64,000 nucleotides of DNA, from NCBI RefSeq assembly GCF_910592395.1, contig NC_088318.1:3222001-3286000 (forward strand). The letters run 5' to 3'. Position 1 is the stretch's first letter. Every line of letters begins with the position of its first letter. Position numbers and translations under genes: made by a program. This document shows, in pieces, positions 12,361 through 25,060 of this stretch. The notes under the pieces were generated by a model. It was given only the letters and a program-made list of their open reading frames with translations. It had not been told where the DNA came from and searched no databases. Source of the DNA: Lineus longissimus. Taxonomy: Eukaryota; Nemertea; Pilidiophora; Heteronemertea; Lineidae.

Positions 12361-15229
12361 ATCAGGCACTGATATGATATGAAATTAACTTTTATATAGC
12401 GCCTTTCCCACTGCATACAATGTTCAAAAGCGCTCATCACACTCCAAAATGTTCTTGGAATAGGACAGTTTTCAAGTTCTTTTTGAAAGTGTTCGAGTCA
12501 ATTTCTTTCCTCAAGGCACTGCAGAGACTTTACATGTTTCTCCAGTGTCCTGAACTACATGCTGCGGCTACTCATACCAAAACTCTGATCATAAATGCCT
12601 TTATCCAATTAGTAGAAGATTGATGTCCAGCCATAGCCATGTTTTTGAAGGTTAATTTTGAGATAGCACCAGGCTATCACGCACTATGACAGATTTATAT
12701 GAGGCGTGTATTTGCATTGGACGCCGCGTATTTAGCTGATGCACTGGCCGACATTGATTAAAGAGATGGGCACTGCTTGATCAAATTAGCGACTGTTTTC
12801 TTCGCGGTACGAGAGTTCTTTGTGCATATTTTGTCAGTTTTCAGTGAAACAGTCAACTTTTGCACACAAGCCACCTACACAAGCTACCAAAAGTCAATGG
12901 CTAAATTTGGCCACTTTGATCATCTTGGATCTGGTGCCTGTATTTTCGAGCCCTTGGGTTAGTGTTAGGGTCTGGCCTTGCTGATATGGCTGATGGCAAA
13001 ATTAACCCAATCCAGACCACAATGAATTTGCGGCTACAGTTTGATCAGATAATTTCAGTGTTCTTGTTCTTGACACGTAATTAGTGAAGACGAACGGACC
13101 ACTTTGACGGAGATAGATATCCGTCATCCTGGTATCTCGTCGTCTCGGGATGGATAAATTAACAACTGACACCTAAACTTTTAATCAAATGATATCATCA
13201 TTAAATCAGGTTCTCTAACAAGGTTTATGCCTTAACGAACAATTTCCACTATCTCCTATTTCAATCGAATGGCAAATGAGGAGTTATCAAAATTACCACG
13301 ATCATGAAAATGGATCTTGGCACGTTCATTAAAAGCCAAACCAAAATTGGAGAATGCGAATAATGATAGTTTCACCAGGATTTCTAATAAGGAGGTTTTA
13401 ATTCGTTTTTTGGACTAATTGCAAATAGGGTTGTTTTTGCCTCTCCGTATCCAGTTCTCTATGTCATGATGCTGTTCGCTAGTTTTAAGGAGGCACCTTG
13501 CTAATAAATGAAGTCCCAAATTTTTACCGTAACAGCATTGACGCTTATAAAAGCTCCTCTTGCTATGTTCGAGATAAACTTTTTCTTCGGTGCAGACAAC
13601 AAGCTTTCTATAATCTCAGTCCTTTGTTCTTCTTCATGCTGAATATTGATTACATCAGTTTTCAAACTCATCCTTTAATTGATGGTAGGATTTTCTCCAC
13701 AATCACTCGCCATTAAAATCAGCGCCAGTATGACAGGCAACTAATCCACTGATCTGTTTTAATCCGTGAACTATTGGAAGTTCTGATCATGTGACCTCTT
13801 GGTAATTTAGTCTATGTGACATGTTACAGTGCTCGGGGAATTGATACTTATATACCATGTTGAGGTGGGTCAATCCAAATGACTTGCATAGAGCCTCCAT
13901 GACGCAGGATGTTTTTCCAGTCGGCAAATTGTGGCCCGCCCAGGGCAAATAGTACCCCATCTTTCAGTCAATTCCCCCTAGCGACCGAGGGGCACGTAAC
14001 CAAAAGATGCTTGCCATCCACAGGCCCCTTATTTTCAACTCTCTGTTGCTCAGATACCAAACTCCAGTCATATTTCCCAAAATAAAACTTGTGTTGCAGG
14101 AGGTGCATCAATTCCAGTGAAAGAGGTTGTGTATACGACTGTGTCATCAAAAGGGGGTTAGGATGAAAAATATGTCGGCAAAAGCTGGAGCGGGCTTTCA
14201 AAATCTCAGGGTTCAAGTGGAACACATGTAACAACAGAGAGTAACCCCCACCCGGGATACTATCAATCTCATCTGCACAGTTCACTGCAGTCACATCGCT
14301 TGAAGTTAGCAAGACTAGTGCTGCTATCTGGCCAAAAATGACTGAACTACAACAGCATCGAACGGAAAGGAAAACGACCAATTATTCTTTGCACTTGGTT
14401 TGTCTTCGTCTCTTCTGAGAGCTGTTCATATTCGAGACCTTATTTTGTTGGTAAGAAAACTGTCCCGGTGAAGGGTCTCGGAATGGACCGTCAAGTTGAC
14501 GTTGGAGCTAACATATTAGCAAATGGTGATATCGTCTTACTAGCAACAGAATAGCGGCTAATATCTTTGCTCGTCATTAGCATGTCCAAGTCAAGGCGAG
14601 TTAGCCTGAAAAGAAGAATGTTATGACTCAAGTCGGTGGGGAAATAAAAATGTTGTCTCTGTGGTGTATGTTAGATGTTGCTGGTTAGTTGATCTTGGCC
14701 ATCTCCGTCACAAACCAGAGACCTACACATCCTAAAAACTGACATCTCGTGTCATTTTCACCTCTGCTGAGGGTCATCCCAACCTAATTTGACTTATATA
14801 ACCTTCAGTTATGTATGAAAAATATACAGGAAATATTGTCAACTAACTTTGAAATCAATCTTGAAGAAATTTCACTTTCAGTTGAACCCTGAACACCTGT
14901 ATATTAATGTACTGTACCATACACAGAAAACATACACCAATTGATATCTAGCTACGTTGAAACCGGCGATAACAATTGCAATTAGTGTCCACATCACGTA
15001 ATTAATTATTCAGCGGAGTTCCGTCTTGTAATTTATGCATCCATGTCACAAGACAGATGAAAGGTCTTTGTCTTCCGTTGCCTAGGTCACCGTTAATGAC
15101 GTCCGGTAATTAGTCACATGGTATGGCTTCTGTTGCAGGAATTTTTGCCTGCATTTAGAGTATAGCGCTGAGATGCAATTTTAGCTGTCATGGCTGGGTT
15201 TTTGTTGATTTCATTTGTATTTTAGTATT
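12361..15229. other. gene-free stretch before the 113-bp array
   Basis: No supported gene. A 137-codon minus-strand frame at 13968-14381 starts with TTG and contains no known domain. ATTA-rich blocks near 13180-13420 and 14990-15110 may be regulatory, without direct support. Confidence 0.45.
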
Positions 15230-17406
15230 CAACCCCTTGCACCATCTCTGGTTAATCTGTGGCAGTCCGTAGGTGGCACTGTTTTAAACATGTCGGCTGG
15301 ATGCTTTCAAGACAGTCGGGGAAGTCACTGCTAATTGGCTGTCAACCCCTTCCACCATCTCTGGTTAATCTGTGGCAGTCTGTAGGTGGCACTGTTTTAA
15401 ACATGTCGGCTGGATGCTTTTAAGACAGTCGGGGAAGTCACTGCTAATTGGCTGTCAACCCCTTCCACCATCTCTGGTTAATCTGTGGCAGTCTGTAGGT
15501 GGCACTGTTTTAAACATGTCGGCTGGATGCTTTCAAGACAGTCGGGGAAGTCACTGCTAAGTGGCAGTCAACCCCTTCCACCATCTCTGATTAATCTGTG
15601 GCAGTCTGTAGATGGCGCTGTTTGAAACATGTCGGCTGGATGCTTTCAAGACAGTCAGGGAAGTCACTGCAAAGTGGCAGTCAACCCCTTCCACCATCTC
15701 TGATTAATCTGTGGTGGTGCATAGATGGCGCTGTTTGAAACATGTCGGCTGGATGCTTTCAAGACAGTCAGGGAAGTCACTGCAAAGTGGCAGTCAACCC
15801 CTTCAACCATCTCTGGTTAATCTGTGGCAGTCTGTAGGTGGCACTGTTTTAAACATGTCGGCTGGATGCTTTCAAGACAGTCAGGGAAGTCACTGCAAAG
15901 TGGCAGTCAACCCCTTCAACCATCTCTGATTAATCTGTGGTGGTGCATAGATGGCGCTGTTTGAAACATGTCGGCTGGATGCTTTCAAGACAGTCAGGGA
16001 AGTCACTGCAAAGTGGCAGTCAACCCCTTCAACCATCTCTGATTAATCTGTGGTGGTGCATAGATGGCGCTGTTTGAAACATGTCGGCTGGATGCTTTTA
16101 AGACAGTCAGGGAAGTCACTGCTAATTGGCTGTCAACCCCTTCCACCATCTCTGGTTAATCTGTGGTGGTGCATAGATGGCGCTGTTTGAAACATGTCGG
16201 CTGGATGCTTTTAAGACAGTCAGGGAAGTCACTGCTAATTGGCTGTCAACCCCTTGCACCATCTCTGGTTAATCTGTGGCAGTCTGTAGATGGCGCTGTT
16301 TGAAACATGTCGGCTGGATGCTTTCAAGACAGTCGGGGAAGTCACTGCTAATTGGCTGTCAACCCCTTCCACCATCTCTGGTTAATCTGTGGCAGTCTGT
16401 ATGTGGCACTGTTTTAAACATGTCAGCTGTATGCTTTTAAGACAGTCAGGGAAGTCACTGCTAAGTGGCAGTCAACCCCTTCCACCATCTCTGATTAATC
16501 TGTGGTGGTGCATAGATGGCGCTGTTTGAAACATGTCGGCTGGATGCTTTCAAGACAGTCAGGGAAGTCACTGCTAATTGGCTGTCAACCCCTTCCACCA
16601 TCTCTGGTTAATCTGTGGCAGTCTGTAGGTGGCACTGTTTTAAACATGTCGGCTGGATGCTTTCAAGACAGTCAGGGAAGTCACTGCTAAGTGGCAGTCA
16701 ACCCCTTCCACCATCTCTGATTAATCTGTGGTGGTGCATAGATGGCGCTGTTTGAAACATGTCGGCTGGATGCTTTCAAGACAGTCAGGGAAGTCACTGC
16801 TAATTGGCTGTCAACCCCTTCCACCATCTCTGGTTAATCTGTGGCAGTCCGTATGTGGCACTGTTTTAAACATGTCGGCTGGATGCTTTCAAGACAGTCA
16901 GGGAAGTCACTGCTAAGTGGCTGTCAACCCCTTCCACTATCTCTGGTTAATCTGTGGCAGTCTGTATGTGGCACTGTTTTAAACATGTCGGCTGGATGCT
17001 TTCAAGACAGTCGGGGAAGTCACTGCTAATTGGCTGTCAACCCCTTGCACCATCTCTGGTTAATCTGTGGCAGTCTGTAGGTGGCACTGTTTTAAACATG
17101 TCAGCCGGACGCTTTCAAGACAGTCAGGGAAGTCACTGCTAATTGGCAGTCAACCCCTTCCACCATCTCTGGTTAATCTGTGGCAGTCCGTATGTGGCAC
17201 TGTTTTAAACATGTCGGCTGGATGCTTTCAAGACAGTCAGGGAAGTCACTGCTAAGTGGCTGTCAACCCCTTCCACCATCTCTGGTTAATCTGTGGCAGT
17301 CTGTAGGTGGCGCTGTTTAAAACATGTCGGCTGGATGCTTTCAAGACAGTCAGGGAAGTCACTGCTAATTGGCTGTCAACCCCTTCCACCATCTCTGGTT
17401 AATCTG
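15230..17406 (+). repeat. 113-bp tandem array, 19 full units plus a 30-bp partial unit
   Basis: Unit starts fall exactly every 113 bases from 15230 (15343, 15456, 15569 ... 17264), each beginning CAACCCCTT. Units are highly similar and fall into linked variants: one type has GCAGTCTGTAGGTGGCACTG followed by TTTTAAAC, the other GGTGGTGCATAGATGGCGCTG-like sequence followed by TTTGAAAC. The types alternate rather than form one block, which points to conversion or unequal exchange. At unit offset 40-51 the segment is TAGATGGCGCTG in 8 units (numbers 4, 5, 7, 8, 9, 10, 12, 14), GGTGGCGCTG in unit 19, GGTGGCACTG in 6 and TGTGGCACTG in 4. Each unit offers a roughly 62-codon open stretch, but 113 is not a multiple of 3, so no long frame exists and I treat it as non-coding. 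Confidence 0.95.
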
Positions 17407-19778
17407 CATAACTTACCGCAATAAGTATGTTTGCCTACAGAAAAGAAATCGACAAATTCGTGATGAGTTATGCACAAACAAGCTATGAAGTACCCTTGAC
17501 TTAACGAGTGTTGATTGAAGTGCCGACACTAATTGCAGCTAAGTATTTGGCGATGATCGATAAAAAACATCGTAGTTAGAGGCAAGGGAAATAAATTCGT
17601 GCTCGGAAATGAGATTTTTTACCCTTTAATTATGGTGTTTATGGTAATTATCACGTTGTGTTATTTTATACCGTGATGAGTGTTGCCAGGGAAATTGTTT
17701 GAAGGGGTATTTTTCTCTGTGATGAAAAACATGTATTTCAACATACATATTGAATGGTGTGTTTACTAAATATCAGGATTCAATATCAGATTGGTTAATT
17801 GTGTACATTTCGACACGTCAACTTTCAAACAAAAATCTTAGTTCGTGTCCGAAAGCTCTTACAACAAGAACTACGACATCTTGCGATGGGGGAAAAGGCC
17901 ATATTATTGGAACATCCCTTACTTCCTCATCCTGAATGGAGATAATGGCAAGTTAAGTAAAAGCCAGCGTCAGTGAAAAACTTGCTTTGATAAACAAGGC
18001 CTAGGTCAGTTATGCTGCTTTGGCTGGCCTTTTCATTCCATGCCTATATTTCCCCTTTAACCTATTCTCTATTCACTGCTGCATTGCAAATATGGCGATG
18101 GGGCTTGAGTGTATATGATGCCTATATTGTCCCTTTAAGTCACGACCATCTTTGGCTCATTGGTTCTTAAATTTGTTAAGGTCCCTCCCAGCTCATAGAC
18201 GTTTCCGTAATTGACTGACATTCTTTAAATATCCAATTTCGCTGGTATCTTTGGGAATACTTTATCACTCGGATAATTCCTCATTGCTAAGTCGTGACCC
18301 AAGGCAAGTGGTCCCTCCGGACCTGTGGGTCTCTAATTGCGGCATGGAGGGTCTAGCGCGGCATTAGTGGGTTTGAATTAGACTAAATTGGGTGAGAGGA
18401 AAGAGAAAAGGCACAATTGGCAAAGATTTCAGCTTGACTTTGCCCAAATGTCACCTGTATTTTGTGTGCGGTCATGTACATTGATGTATATATGGATCTG
18501 TCAAATTTGATACGAAATGGCTAGAATGACTGATGTTGGTTTTTAGGATTGCCTAATATGCTTGAGGGTCGATGTCGCACTTCTTCATTTGTTTTGTGAA
18601 ATGATTGACACCTTTGTCATAATGGAAAGAAGGTCTTGTTTTTTGTTTTTGTTTCATTCCAGGCTTAACCCTTTAGTTCAGAACATGCATGATTCCTTTA
18701 AAATTATGATTTGATAAGATGGTACCATCAAAACCAGAACACACCAACTGATGGCCAGAGTCCTCTATTAAAACATGTGTACATTACGTGTACATTGTTG
18801 TGCATAGGTTTTGGTGAAAAAAGTACTCATTGGACCAATCAATCTGCACAAAATTTTATACGTGTCAAGAAGAACCATTTGCCAATAGCATAATAAAGTT
18901 TAAAAAAATTCCAATACCGATTGCCTGAGAAAAAAAGATTTCCGTACACCATATCCATCAAAACGTCACTGGCGCATTGATATGGCCCTGTCAAAGTACA
19001 AGTTCTAAACTGACCAGTGAGACCACATTTTCTTAAATATATTATCAAAAAGCATATTTCTGTGATGGCCTGACTCTGTAGATTAAGAATCAACCACAGA
19101 TTGAGAATTAATTCCACTTTGGTCCATCCCAGCCATGTATTTACCACAACTTGACATTTTGATAAGCTCTATGTGACTGTGCCACACTTCCGGTCGTGGA
19201 TGAATACAGGTCTCTGCCCTGATGATGGAGAAGTGGGGCCAAGATGACCAAGAAATTGGTTTATTGAACCTATTAGTTTTGACTCTGTGCAAATACAAAA
19301 GTATTTTGTTGTCAAATAGCTCATGAATTTTGATTGAACATGTTGAGTAGCCTCTAATTGTCTCAAGTATGAGTATCATATAATCAACTTAACAACTTGA
19401 CAAGAACTCAATTAAATCATTGGTTATTTGTAAACGATATCCCAAATGAGTTATTTGCTAAGTGAAATTAGTCAAAACACTCAAATTTTGACGAGAGTCC
19501 TTAGCCTTAATACTAGTCTATTTGCTTGGTAAACTGAGATGGAACTCTATTTTGCAAATTGTATATGCTTTTCATATCAAATGGATTCATTTCCATACTT
19601 ATTTGATAAATCAGGTCAAATGTTGTTAGGAATCTGAAGATGGATCAGGAGGGATGTCCAAGTCTTGTTATTTTTTGTCCCTGCCCCTAAGCCCCTTGGG
19701 GGCTACTACTGTTACTATGCTCACTATACTCACCATCTACAACCGCCTGGCCGGCAAAGTAAAGGTGCTCTTCAACTT
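17407..19778. other. gene-free stretch after the 113-bp array
   Basis: Two similar pieces (TGCCTATATTTCCCCTTTAA near 18041 and TGCCTATATTGTCCCTTTAA near 18119) are the only internal repeat noticed. No exon was recognised. Confidence 0.45.
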
Positions 19779-19977
19779 CAATGGTACCTCCCTTAGCAAA
19801 CACCTCTCTAATAAGGACACCATCTCTATTTAAAGGACACTAGTTTTGGTCCAAAAATTGGTTGTTTCCATTCAATTTGACCTGACGGTGTTTTATCAGG
19901 ACACCTCTCTATCAAGGACAGTAATTGTCAATCCCAAGGGTTTCCTCAGCAGAAGGGTTGTAGTTTTTGTACTGTAT
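19779..19977. mobile_element. CAGTAGAACC-family MITE copy, inverted relative to the 35.7-kb copy
   Basis: Contains ACCTCCCTTAGCAAACACC, GGACACTAGTTTTGGTCC and TTTCCATTCAATTTGACC, the reverse complement of the interior of the 35.7-kb copy. The right end (about 19957-19977) is degenerate and ends near TACTGTA. Confidence 0.75.
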
Positions 19978-21670
19978 TTTACACAATACTTGGCAAATAA
20001 AAAAACAAGGGTCTTCTCCACCGATGATGACAAAATATTACAAATGGAAAAGCTGTGTCGAGCTCCTGTGCGCTGATTAAGTTTGCTAATTCCGCCTTTT
20101 GTCCCCAAGTAACAAGATAAAAGTGTTGAATTAAGCTCTACTTTATTGCGCTACATTCGGCGACGAGAGAAAAACGCTTCCAACTCGTACCGATGGATGT
20201 AAACCCCCAAGTGGGAACCAGAACTGTTTCAAGACGCATTATTCTATTAAGCCAAGTGAAGCTGTAGAATCTTCGCGCTTTGATTATGCGATTAAGATTT
20301 GCTGTCTAAAAAAATAGCGGAGAAGTACTCTTGTCATCAGTTGTTCTGAACAGGTTGAGTTTAGATTTGAAAAACTTTGATGATGAAACTGGCATATTAG
20401 CAAACTTTGGACCTCTGGTCCCACTCGTCAACTGTCAGTATATTTAGAGAGATTCTTCTGGAATATTTTTTGGGCTCTCGGGGTGCCAGGGAATCGAAAA
20501 TGAATTATTTTCTAGAGGTGGAGAACCAGGCCAAGATCCTAATAGGGCTCGGTTCCTTCAACACTCAAGCGATTTTGGCTTGGCCCTCCAAATTTGCCTC
20601 AGATACTTGGTAATTACATCAGTTCTGGTCCAAAATTGAAAAATCTTCCCACTGATGAATACTACTGGATGGACACACATTTTGATATATGAACCTTCTC
20701 GTGCCTTCTGCCTTGGCAAGGCCATACTGCTAAAGATTGTTAGAGGCAAACAGGCTAATAACTGAACCTCAGGAAAACTTCCATAGTGGCCTGGTTTGTT
20801 ATGAATAAGTGCCCTCAAAACCAAAGTGTCACCCTTTCAGGAAAAAATATCTTCGAGTAGTGTTTTAAGAGTCAAATCAAGTTGGTTTGTTCAAAATTCC
20901 ATATTTTAACTTATGACTGGTTGGAAGTTCATTGCAAGCAATGTCAAAACAAATATCAAAATTGTCAAAATGATTCAAGTATACTTTTGTATTTATTTCT
21001 TGTGCTGGTTTCAATCAAGCCCGCGCAATCAAGTTAACATTTGCATGCAAGCCACAAACCGTCACCCCACCGCATCCTAGATTGACAATTGGCACATCAA
21101 AGCCCTAACTAATACTTGCCGGAAAGAAATTACAATATCTTTTTCATAAAACCCCACACCTTTCAAATCACCACTAATCTAGCACCCAAATTGCCAACAA
21201 TTAAAGTTTAGGAACATTGGGAATTCGTGTTTAGTAATGGATATCGTGAACTGTTTGATCTCTCACCACCTAATCGAGCGAATTTTACCGGTTCAAAGGG
21301 CGCTAGTTACACAAATTAAGGAGTTTTCGTGGTTCGATGTTGTCGGTTTTACACTTGAAATCTTAATACGCTACCTCCTTCATTGATCAGACTTGAAATG
21401 GCCATCTTTGAATATTTTCACGGAATCAAAAACCTTATTGATATTTTGTTTTTGATCTATGAAAGGTCGACTAAACAAATTTAGGATCAATTATGGATTT
21501 CTTTGAGGTGTTCCATCGTGAAATGTGATGATTGATCCCGCATGCCTTGGGGAGAAAGTGGCACAATTAGTGAGAGAAATTTTTCAAACATTTTGGAATC
21601 TCTTATAAAGACAAAGGTTCAGCCTTTAAACCATGACTCTTAATTCTTTTTTTCTTCAATACTGTGTTTT

Positions 21671-21722
21671 TAGCTCACCTCTTAGCAGAGGTGAGCTTAT
21701 CCCATACCGTGGCGTCCGTCGT

Positions 21723-21793
<71 letters not shown>

Positions 21794-22830
21794 CGTCGTC
21801 CGTTAGCAGGGCACGTTTCGTAACTGTTAGAGCTATTGAGTTGAAACTTGGTACACATGTACCCTTATGTAATGACACCTGGGAGACCAAGTTTCGGTCC
21901 GATTCGTTTCATGGTTTGGCCACCAGGGGGACAAACGTTAAAAGTGAAAATATGCAATATCTCCCTTAATAGTAGTCGGGAAATTTTGAAAAAAATATGG
22001 TAGGTACTTCTAGCAAAGGTGCATCATATATCCTCCGGGTTTTTGATTTGACCTCCTTTTCAAGGTCACAGAGGTCAAATGGTGTAAATTAGCCGTTAGG
22101 ATGTAACGATGGCACGTTTCTAAACTGCAATGACTATTGATACCAAATTTGGTACACATTTACCCCTTAGTCAGGTGATCTCAGGGACCAAAGTTTGGTC
22201 CAATATGATTCACCACTTGACCACCAGGGGGCAAAATCCAAAAACCTTAAAAATGTGATTATTCCTTAACTTCTTGCCCGATTGCCACCAATTTGATATC
22301 ATGGGTACATCTAACCACCATACAGTATATGTCACACAGGTTTTTAATTTGACCTTCTTGTCAAGGTCACAGAGGTCAAATGGCGTAAATTCGCCGTCAG
22401 GCCGTAACTATGGCACGTTTCTTAACTGCAATGACTATTGATCACAAATTAAGTACACATGTACCCCTTGGTCAGGTGATCTCAGGTACCGAAGTTTGGT
22501 GCGATCTGATTTGCCGTTTGGCCTCCAGGGAGGGGGCCAAATCCTAAATTCTTCAAAATGCCATTATTCCTAGTAATGACTTGCCTGATTGGCACCAATT
22601 TTATGTCATAGGTACATCTAATTCTAACAACCATTCAATGTGTCACCCGGGTCTTCTTTGATTTGACCTACTTTTCAAGGTCACAGAGGTCGAATGTACT
22701 GTAAATTGGCCATTTTGGGGAAATTGTAATTGCTTGGACCTACATCAAACCTAACACTACATGACACAAGACCATGCTCTTTGTCCATCTTTCCTCCACA
22801 TGAGGTGAGCACAATGGCCCTGGCCATTTC
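21671..22830 (+). mobile_element. non-autonomous TIR-bounded repeat element with (GTC)n and 301-bp internal repeats
   Basis: The left end has AGCTCACCTC at 21672 followed within 6 bases by its inverse GAGGTGAGCT; the right end has GAGGTGAGC at 22802, giving inverted termini. Inside are a (GTC)23 run and three tandem units whose starts (GGCACGTTT) sit at 21810, 22111 and 22412, exactly 301 apart. Each unit contains a 'TTGGTACACATGTACCCC'-like segment, a CCACCAGGGGG-like segment and an 'AAGGTCACAGAGGTCAAATG'-like segment. It encodes nothing credible; the poly-Arg frames come from the GTC run. Elements with this general plan are common in marine invertebrate genomes (established knowledge, recalled, not searched). 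The exact right boundary is uncertain by a few tens of bases. Confidence 0.8.
21725..21793 (+). repeat. (GTC)23 microsatellite
   Basis: An uninterrupted GTC trinucleotide run flanked by imperfect GTCC variants on both sides. It lies in the left part of the TIR-bounded element and is probably polymorphic in length. Confidence 0.97.
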
Positions 22831-24644
22831 ATTATAGTGGAGTACAAATGCTCGTAACCAAAATACTTTTGAATTTTTTATGTCAAAAGGAGCTTCGGTT
22901 TATGGCTTTTACATTGACCCTTATAGGCCTACGGCGTTAGTCAAAAATGTCAAATCTGCAATAGAATTTGAAAATTTCTAATTGCTATTATACGTACTGA
23001 ATATAACCTTCAACATAGACGTTTTGTGGACACAAAACAATCATGTCATTGATGCTGTACCGAGTAGATAAAAAACAACACAGATGAACCACTGGCCGAA
23101 TCTCTATCTTTATTAATCTGTGGTCATTAAACTTGTCCAATCACCTCACAACATTGGATAAAAAAGGCGAAAATGATTGGACTTTTATGATTAGTGCCAG
23201 CGACCCTATTAGATGCGAACAAAGGCCGTGCCACTGGCAATATCGAAAGTGTCATTATTTCTGAAAGACATATATCAGAGTACTCGAAGGGATGGTCAAT
23301 TACTCGTCTTTTTTGTCTACATGGTCATAATCTCTGCTAGTTATTACGCGAATGCTCAGCGGGCCGGTTAGAAAGAACGATGGGGCGATGCCTATTACTT
23401 GCTGGCTATGATCTATCTGTTCTTGTAGTTAACGCTTTGAACCCTGACCCTGAGCTCCTGCAGAAATCCTGAAAAATTGCAAAGTTTGATCAAGAAATTT
23501 ATCATTTTGGACCTGCCAAATTGGGACTAATGGACTGTGAGGCAGTATTAGTAGCATCATGTTGTCACGTGCCTTCCCTGTTTACTTCTGGACACATCAT
23601 GAATCGTATTACTAGGAGCAGCTCCATCCATCAGGAGGACTGCTTTTCAAGAATACAAACTTCTTAAGCAGTTATCCTCCTTGTTTCAAAGATTTCATTG
23701 AAAGTGACCATGAAATTTTGAAAAAGATTTTTGAAGTGACCAAGATTTTGAATGTGAAGTGTCAGAGTTCTTTCTCTGAATCCTGGATCTGCCCATGAAT
23801 TTGGGTCTTAAATCGTCATTTCTCCGTAGATATGACCACTGTCTGAAAGGTGTCCCAAAGAGACACTGGACTTGTAACATATAAGTGTTAACTCGTCAAT
23901 ACACAGATACCTGTCCATGTCCCTAACCCAACAACATCAACATTACCTCCGCTTCTCATTTACGGCAATTATCCCGGCTACAATTAAGCATGTTATTCGC
24001 AGCCATTTTTGCCGCTCAGAAGCAAAGGGCACCAACATGCCCGGGAGTTGGTCTAATCGTGCTCAACTCGGAGGTTAAATGGCCTGACCTGAGATAATAA
24101 CCCCATCACCATGATAACACATTCACTTTGTAATATAATTGCTCTTGATGTGTGAGGAAGAAATCTCGTGGCTCGGAGCCCGAGGGATCGGGCATCAGAG
24201 GTATTAGAGAGTAATGGATCGTGTGGGGTGGTAATTATGCCCCAGAATGTTTGAAGACGCTGATGATAGAGACCATATACCATGTTCGAGATCGAGTCTT
24301 AGTGGACTTTTTTCTTGGAAGGCTTGACCAGTGTATGGGTTTGTATTGGTATGAGTGAGTGGCAGATTGTTGGAGTGTGGCCATCTCGCACCAAGGCAGT
24401 GTAACCCATATATGTGTTCTAGATTTCATCTTCTTGGCAATGTCACATATCCAGTTTCCAGATTCTCGACATCAATTCATCAGTATCATTCTCAACCACA
24501 ATCCTACAAGACATAATCCTGTTCAATGCTAAGAAACATTCGATTCACTTGCACTGAAACAAGTGCCCCACCCGAAGAGAAAAAAACACGCATTAAAGAG
24601 CTTACCTTCCCAATATCACCAACCTCATTGTGGTAAACACAATT

Positions 24645-24790
24645 GAAGTTTTTAATTAGCGGGCAAAATTAATTGCATCATTAATATTGCATCGTTAATC
24701 CATAGTTGTGGAAAATGAATTTTTGCAATTAATCGGATCTTGATTAGCACCAAGTGGTCCAATTCTGATTAGATTGCTAATTGTATAGGA
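24645..24790. promoter_or_regulatory. candidate homeodomain-dense regulatory element
   Basis: Within about 140 bases there are many ATTA/TAAT cores: TTTAATTAGCGG, AAATTAATTGC, CATTAATATTGC, CGTTAATCCATAG (K50-type TAATCC), GCAATTAATCGGATC and TTGATTAGCACCAAGTGG (with an NK2-like CAAGTGG). Base composition alone raises the count, so this is a guess that conservation could confirm. Confidence 0.3.
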
Positions 24791-24796
24791 TTTCTA

Positions 24797-25060
24797 TTTC
24801 ATCTTGAGTGGAAGACACAGTACGTCATGTCCTGTACATTGACTGTATGGGTATATTTGTATAGTAAAGGTGGTGCATTGTTTGCTAATTGTACAGCATT
24901 TCCGATACAACTTGAATGAGAATTACAGTGTATTATGTACAGTGATTATACAGTTTGTTTTGTTATAGTTGAGTTGGTAAATACTAAACAATGCATTTCA
25001 TGTCAACTTGAATTGGATCAGTTGCACATTACCGACAAAAAATGTACGGTTTAAGCAATT
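24797..25060 (+). repeat. decayed second locus of the 48-bp family
   Basis: Segments such as CATTTCATGTCAACTTGA with TTGCACATTAC (about 24988-25031) and CAACTTGAATGAGAATTACAGTG (split over 24910-24932) match the 48-bp units at 7.4-7.7 kb. They are spaced by about 90-100 bases, roughly two units. This is a relationship seen by eye. Confidence 0.55.

Noticed and set aside
13968-14381. 137-codon minus-strand frame
   Set aside because: Starts at TTG, has no domain or splice context, and its length is not surprising in 64 kb.
15372-17255. Series of about 62-codon frames with near-identical products
   Set aside because: They recur every 113 bases because of the tandem array, overlap each other in shifted frames and have no coding signature.
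21664-21969. Arginine-rich open frames on both strands
   Set aside because: They are translations of the (GTC)23 run and flanks inside a transposable element.
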